Assembly (NCBI RefSeq): GCF_000478275.1 | Contig: NZ_ASJB01000061.1 | Coordinates: forward strand, 1 to 64,000 | DNA: 64,000 nt | From: Amycolatopsis orientalis DSM 40040 = KCTC 9412 | Lineage (GTDB): Bacteria > Actinomycetota > Actinomycetes > Mycobacteriales > Pseudonocardiaceae | Reading direction: 5' to 3' | Shown: positions 61,133-64,000 of the stretch, one piece after another | Numbering within the stretch: position 1 is the first letter of the stretch | How the letters are laid out: the number at the start of each line of letters is the position of its first letter | The notes under the pieces: generated by a model | Told to the model about the DNA's origin: nothing | Database searches by the model: none | What the model saw: only the letters and a program-made list of their open reading frames with translations | Made by a program: the position numbers and the translations under genes

Positions 61133-61786
61133 TCAGACCTCGCCGGTACCGAACAGAGCGTCCGCCGGGGACTTCGTGAGCCGGTAGTACAGCAGCGCGC
61201 CGGTCTCGCGGACGATGTAGCGCGCCTGCGTCTCGCGGGTCTGCACGATCGGACCGCGATGGGTGGGCGACGTCCAGGTCTCCAGCCCGAGGTCGTCGGC
61301 CATCACCCGGGCGCGGAAGGAATGCCACGGGTCGCTGACCAGCACGGCGGTCTTCCAGCCCCGCTTCCGCACCTGCTCGGCGACCGCCCGCAGGCTGCGC
61401 AGGGTGTCGCTGCCCTCACCGACCGGGAGGGTCGCCGACTCGGGGACGCCGTGCTTGCGCAGCCACCGCGCGCCCGCCTGGGCCTCGGTGTAGTTGTCGT
61501 CGGCCCGTTTGCCGCCCGCGGTGACGATCGTCTTGGCGACGCCCTGGTCGTAGAGCGTCTTCGCCTTGGCCAGCCGCGCCTCGAAGATCTCCGACGGCCT
61601 GCCGTTGTACTGGGCCGCGCCGAGCACCACGATGACGTCGGCCTGGTCGCGCACGTCCTCCCGCGCGACCTGCCAGACCCGGAAGGCCGTCCCGCCGATC
61701 ACCGCGAGGACGACCAGCAGCACACCCGCCACGGTCCGGCGCACCCAGTTCGCCCACGTGGGTTTCGTCCGTTCGGCGGCACTCAC
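61133..61786 (-). CDS. YdcF/SanA-like (DUF218) membrane-anchored protein (217 aa)
   Basis: GTG at 61786. A single N-terminal membrane helix (about 14-32, VAGVLLVVLAVIGGTAF) is followed by the DUF218 domain: VIVVLGAAQYNG, RLAKAKTLYDQG, IVTAGGK and VLVSDPWHSFRA. The family includes SanA and ElyC, tied to cell-envelope integrity, but the reaction is not settled. It lies 32 nt after the response regulator stop. Confidence 0.9.
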   Translation of the reverse strand: MSAAERTKPTWANWVRRTVAGVLLVVLAVIGGTAFRVWQVAREDVRDQADVIVVLGAAQYNGRPSEIFEARLAKAKTLYDQGVAKTIVTAGGKRADDNYTEAQAGARWLRKHGVPESATLPVGEGSDTLRSLRAVAEQVRKRGWKTAVLVSDPWHSFRARVMADDLGLETWTSPTHRGPIVQTRETQARYIVRETGALLYYRLTKSPADALFGTGEV

Positions 61787-61818
61787 ACCGATGATTCTCG
61801 CAGAGGCGCCAGGTGATC

Positions 61819-62424
61819 TCAGAGCCAACCGTGTTCTTCCGCGAGCCGCACCGCCTCGGCCCGCGTCCTGGCCCCGGTCTTGCCGATCGCGGCCGAAAGA
61901 TGATTGCGGACGGTGCCTTCGGAAAGGTGCAGCGCACGGGCGATGTCGGCCACCGTGCTGCCGTCCTTCGCCGCCTTGAGGACGTCGTGCTCGCGGCCGG
62001 TGAGGGGGCTCGCGCCGGTGGCGAGCGATTCGGCGGCGAGCGCCGGATCGACCACCCGGAGTCCACTGTGGACTCTGCGGACGGCGTCGACGAGTTGTTC
62101 CGGCGGAGCGTCCTTGACCACGAATCCGGCGGCGCCCGCCGCCATCGCCCGCGCCAGGTACCCCGGTCTGCCGAAGGTGGTGCAGATGATGATCCGGCAC
62201 GACGGCAGCGCACGGTGCAGTTCGACGGCGGCTTCGAGGCCGTCCTTGCCGGGCATCTGGACGTCGAGCAGCGCGATGTCCGGCGACGTCTCCTTCGCCC
62301 GCGGCAGCACTTCGTCGCCCGAGCCGACCTGGGCGACCACCTCGATGTCGGTTTCGAGGCCGAGCACGGTGGCCAAGGCCCCGCGCACCATCGCCTGGTC
62401 GTCGGCGAGCAGGACCCGGATCAC
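61819..62424 (-). CDS. NarL/DesR-type response regulator (201 aa)
   Basis: GTG at 62424 overlaps the kinase stop by 4 nt (GTGA). The receiver domain has acidic LLADD near the N-terminus, the phosphoacceptor Asp in LLDVQMPG (about 54) and KDAPPEQL. The LuxR-type DNA-binding domain includes LTGREHDVLKAAKDGSTVADIA and LSEGTVRNHLS. It is regulated by the adjacent kinase. The likely target is the ABC transporter upstream, as in DesKR-type systems. Confidence 0.93.
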   Translation of the reverse strand: MIRVLLADDQAMVRGALATVLGLETDIEVVAQVGSGDEVLPRAKETSPDIALLDVQMPGKDGLEAAVELHRALPSCRIIICTTFGRPGYLARAMAAGAAGFVVKDAPPEQLVDAVRRVHSGLRVVDPALAAESLATGASPLTGREHDVLKAAKDGSTVADIARALHLSEGTVRNHLSAAIGKTGARTRAEAVRLAEEHGWL

Positions 62425-63617
62425 GCACACTCTCCAGCGGCTTCGGTGAACGGCGCACGCGGATCGCTCACCACGACAGTGGCCGGAACCTCGGCCCGGA
62501 CCAGCCATCCTCCTCCTGGCCGGGGAGCGGCCTTGAGCGTGCCTCCGACGGCGTCCAGCCGCTCGGTGAGCCCGCGCAGGCCGTTCCCTGCCGGGGCTTC
62601 GACGGCCTCGCCGTCGTCCTCGATCTCCAGCCACCGCTTGCCGAACCGGACCGTGACCCGCTTCGCCTCGGAATGCCGGAGCACGTTCGTGACCGCTTCC
62701 CGCAGCACATAACCGAAAGTGCGCTGCAGGCCCGGTTCGATGTTGTCCACCGCGTGCGGCAGGTCGGCGTCGATCTCGGCCGCCCGCAGCGCCGCCCGCG
62801 CCCCGGCGAGTTCCGCCGAAAGCGAGACCTCGCGGTACTCCGACACCGTGGCGCGGATGTCCGACAGCGCGCTGCGGGTCAGGCCTTCGACCTCGCGGAT
62901 CTCCTCCAGCGCGCGGCCGTCGTCCTTGCCGCTCTCCAGCATCCGGCGGGCGAGCCCGGCCTTCACCGTGATCGTGGTGAGGCTGTGGCCGAGGATGTCG
63001 TGCAGATCCCGTGCCAGGCGCTCGCGTTCACCCGCCACCGCGAGCGTCGCGATCTCCTGGTTCGCCGCCTCCAGTTTGCGCACCGCGCGGACCAGGTTCG
63101 CCATGAAGAACATGGCGACGGTGACCGAGACGACCGTGACGAAATCACCGAGGTCCGGAGCACCGGTCAGGGAGAGACCGATCAGGACCCCCAGCAGCGT
63201 CGTACCGTTGAAGATCACCGCCCACGCCGGCGGGAGGATGAAGGCCGCCACCGCCGTCGCGTAGACCAGCACGTACGGATTGCCTCCCATCAGGAAGGTC
63301 AACACGGCCCCGGTGAGCAGCATCGTGCCGGACAGGGCGAAGTACATCCACCGGCCGGACGGCCGCATCACCATGGGGAAGAGCACGTAACAGGCACCGT
63401 AGAAGACCAGCAGGCCGAAGATCACCGGGCCCTCGGCGGTCGCCTCCGACCTGAAGACGTTGAGCCCGGCCGGGATGAGCAGAGGCAGGACGAACGTGAG
63501 CATGATCAGGACCCACCGCGTCGGCTTGGGCCCCCGCCCGGTGCGCGGCGGCATACCCGACCACCAGTTCTCGCGGGTGTTCAAGCCCGTCTTCACCCTG
63601 CCCGGGTAGTCGTTCAC
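62421..63617 (-). CDS. DesK-like sensor histidine kinase (398 aa)
   Basis: GTG at 63617 is preferred because AAGGGTG lies upstream. About six membrane helices (35-170) form the sensor. The HisKA_3 dimerisation helix has RDLHDILGHSL with the phosphoacceptor His206, and the ATPase domain has EAVTNVLRHS and GNGLRGLTERL. It passes phosphate to the response regulator, with which it overlaps. It follows an ABC-2 permease gene by 13 nt, so all are one operon. Membrane or envelope stress is a likely signal, by family. Confidence 0.93.
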   Translation of the reverse strand: MNDYPGRVKTGLNTRENWWSGMPPRTGRGPKPTRWVLIMLTFVLPLLIPAGLNVFRSEATAEGPVIFGLLVFYGACYVLFPMVMRPSGRWMYFALSGTMLLTGAVLTFLMGGNPYVLVYATAVAAFILPPAWAVIFNGTTLLGVLIGLSLTGAPDLGDFVTVVSVTVAMFFMANLVRAVRKLEAANQEIATLAVAGERERLARDLHDILGHSLTTITVKAGLARRMLESGKDDGRALEEIREVEGLTRSALSDIRATVSEYREVSLSAELAGARAALRAAEIDADLPHAVDNIEPGLQRTFGYVLREAVTNVLRHSEAKRVTVRFGKRWLEIEDDGEAVEAPAGNGLRGLTERLDAVGGTLKAAPRPGGGWLVRAEVPATVVVSDPRAPFTEAAGECA

Positions 63618-63630
63618 CGGTTCACCCTTC

Positions 63631-64000
63631 TCAGACCCGCGCACTGTCCTTACGGTAACGCCTGATCACCAGCGCACCGAGGACCGCGGTCCACGCCGCG
63701 AGGACACCGAGCGCCACCGGGAAGCTCACCGTGAGATGGTCCGTGACGACCGGGCGGACCAGCTGGATCAGCCAGTACGTCGGGGTCACCTGGGCGAAGT
63801 CGGCCATCCACGACGGCATCCCGTCGATCGGGATCCAGAGCCCGCCGAGGAATCCCATGCCCAGCGTGACGACCATCGACACCGGCTGCATCGAGTCCGG
63901 CGTGCCGAACTGGCCCAGCAGCAGGCCGAGCAGCACCAGCGGGATGGCGCCGATCCAGATCCCGAGCACCAGCCGCAGCCAGCCGGAGGCGTCGAGGTGG
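63631..64000 (-). CDS. ABC-2 type transporter permease (C-terminal part, partial)
   Basis: The frame is open to the window end, so the N-terminal part is missing. The visible 122 residues have about three hydrophobic helices and the ABC-2 permease pattern (LGLLLGQFG, GLWIPIDGMPSWM, ITPTYWLIQL-like VTPTYWLIQL). It would be the membrane part of an ABC exporter that works with the DesKR-like pair just downstream. Confidence 0.85.
   Translation of the reverse strand, partial: HLDASGWLRLVLGIWIGAIPLVLLGLLLGQFGTPDSMQPVSMVVTLGMGFLGGLWIPIDGMPSWMADFAQVTPTYWLIQLVRPVVTDHLTVSFPVALGVLAAWTAVLGALVIRRYRKDSARV

Overview
The window is high-GC actinobacterial DNA. The likely source is Amycolatopsis or a close member of the Pseudonocardiales. 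This rests on GC-rich wobble positions, many GTG starts, a mycosin/EccB/EccC/EccD type VII secretion system (T7SS), XRE-NB-ARC-TPR regulators, and long perfect palindromes at gene ends. The genus is an inference.

Positions 1-49000 are mostly a T7SS locus built around one huge gene. A minus-strand run goes eccD (34461) > eccB > two small ESX/WXG100-type proteins > a 142-aa helical protein > a 710-aa helical/proline-rich protein > a YbaB-like protein > a 662-aa paralogue of the 710-aa protein > a 105-aa ESX-like protein > a membrane-anchored golvesin-like protein. It continues to a 7371-codon gene (24176-2061) and two small downstream genes, one of which is a candidate immunity gene. On the other side lie the triple-ATPase eccC (+), a mycosin (-) that lacks its catalytic serine, and an EccA-like protein fused to a beta-helix (+). 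No EccE was found. XRE-NB-ARC-TPR regulators stand at both ends (1-1107, cut by the window edge, and 43625-46054). They are followed on the right by an ECF sigma factor and a small second ESX cluster with an NlpC/CHAP-like hydrolase.

The giant protein starts with a WXG100/CpnT-like domain. It then has a Thr/Pro linker, about five copies of a ~270-residue beta-rich repeat, a coiled coil, and a chain of paired modules. These are two HExxH metallopeptidase-like, three OTU-like without cysteine, three His-Cys caspase/CHAT-like, two LRAT/NlpC-like (one with Cys replaced by Ser), OmpA-like, two ADP-ribosyltransferase-like and two C39-like (one degenerate). It ends in an HD-type metal phosphohydrolase signature. 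I read it as a T7SS-exported polymorphic toxin whose tip has been exchanged; this is the main candidate for an undescribed system.

Positions 49000-64000 are ordinary chromosome: a secreted protein, tRNA-Asn, a small membrane-associated protein, tam, dnaG, an ECF41 sigma factor with a carboxymuconolactone decarboxylase-like partner, a degenerate aldehyde dehydrogenase, a polytopic membrane protein, a serpin, dgt, a YdcF-like protein, and a DesKR-like two-component system with an ABC-2 permease cut by the window end.

Two patterns cut across genes. Long palindromes of a few sequence families sit at most convergent gene junctions and at several other gene ends, and two contain the stop codon of a neighbour. 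A 19-nt sequence with core TGCCGGT recurs upstream of the esx gene, the mycosin gene and the ECF sigma gene, which suggests a shared promoter.
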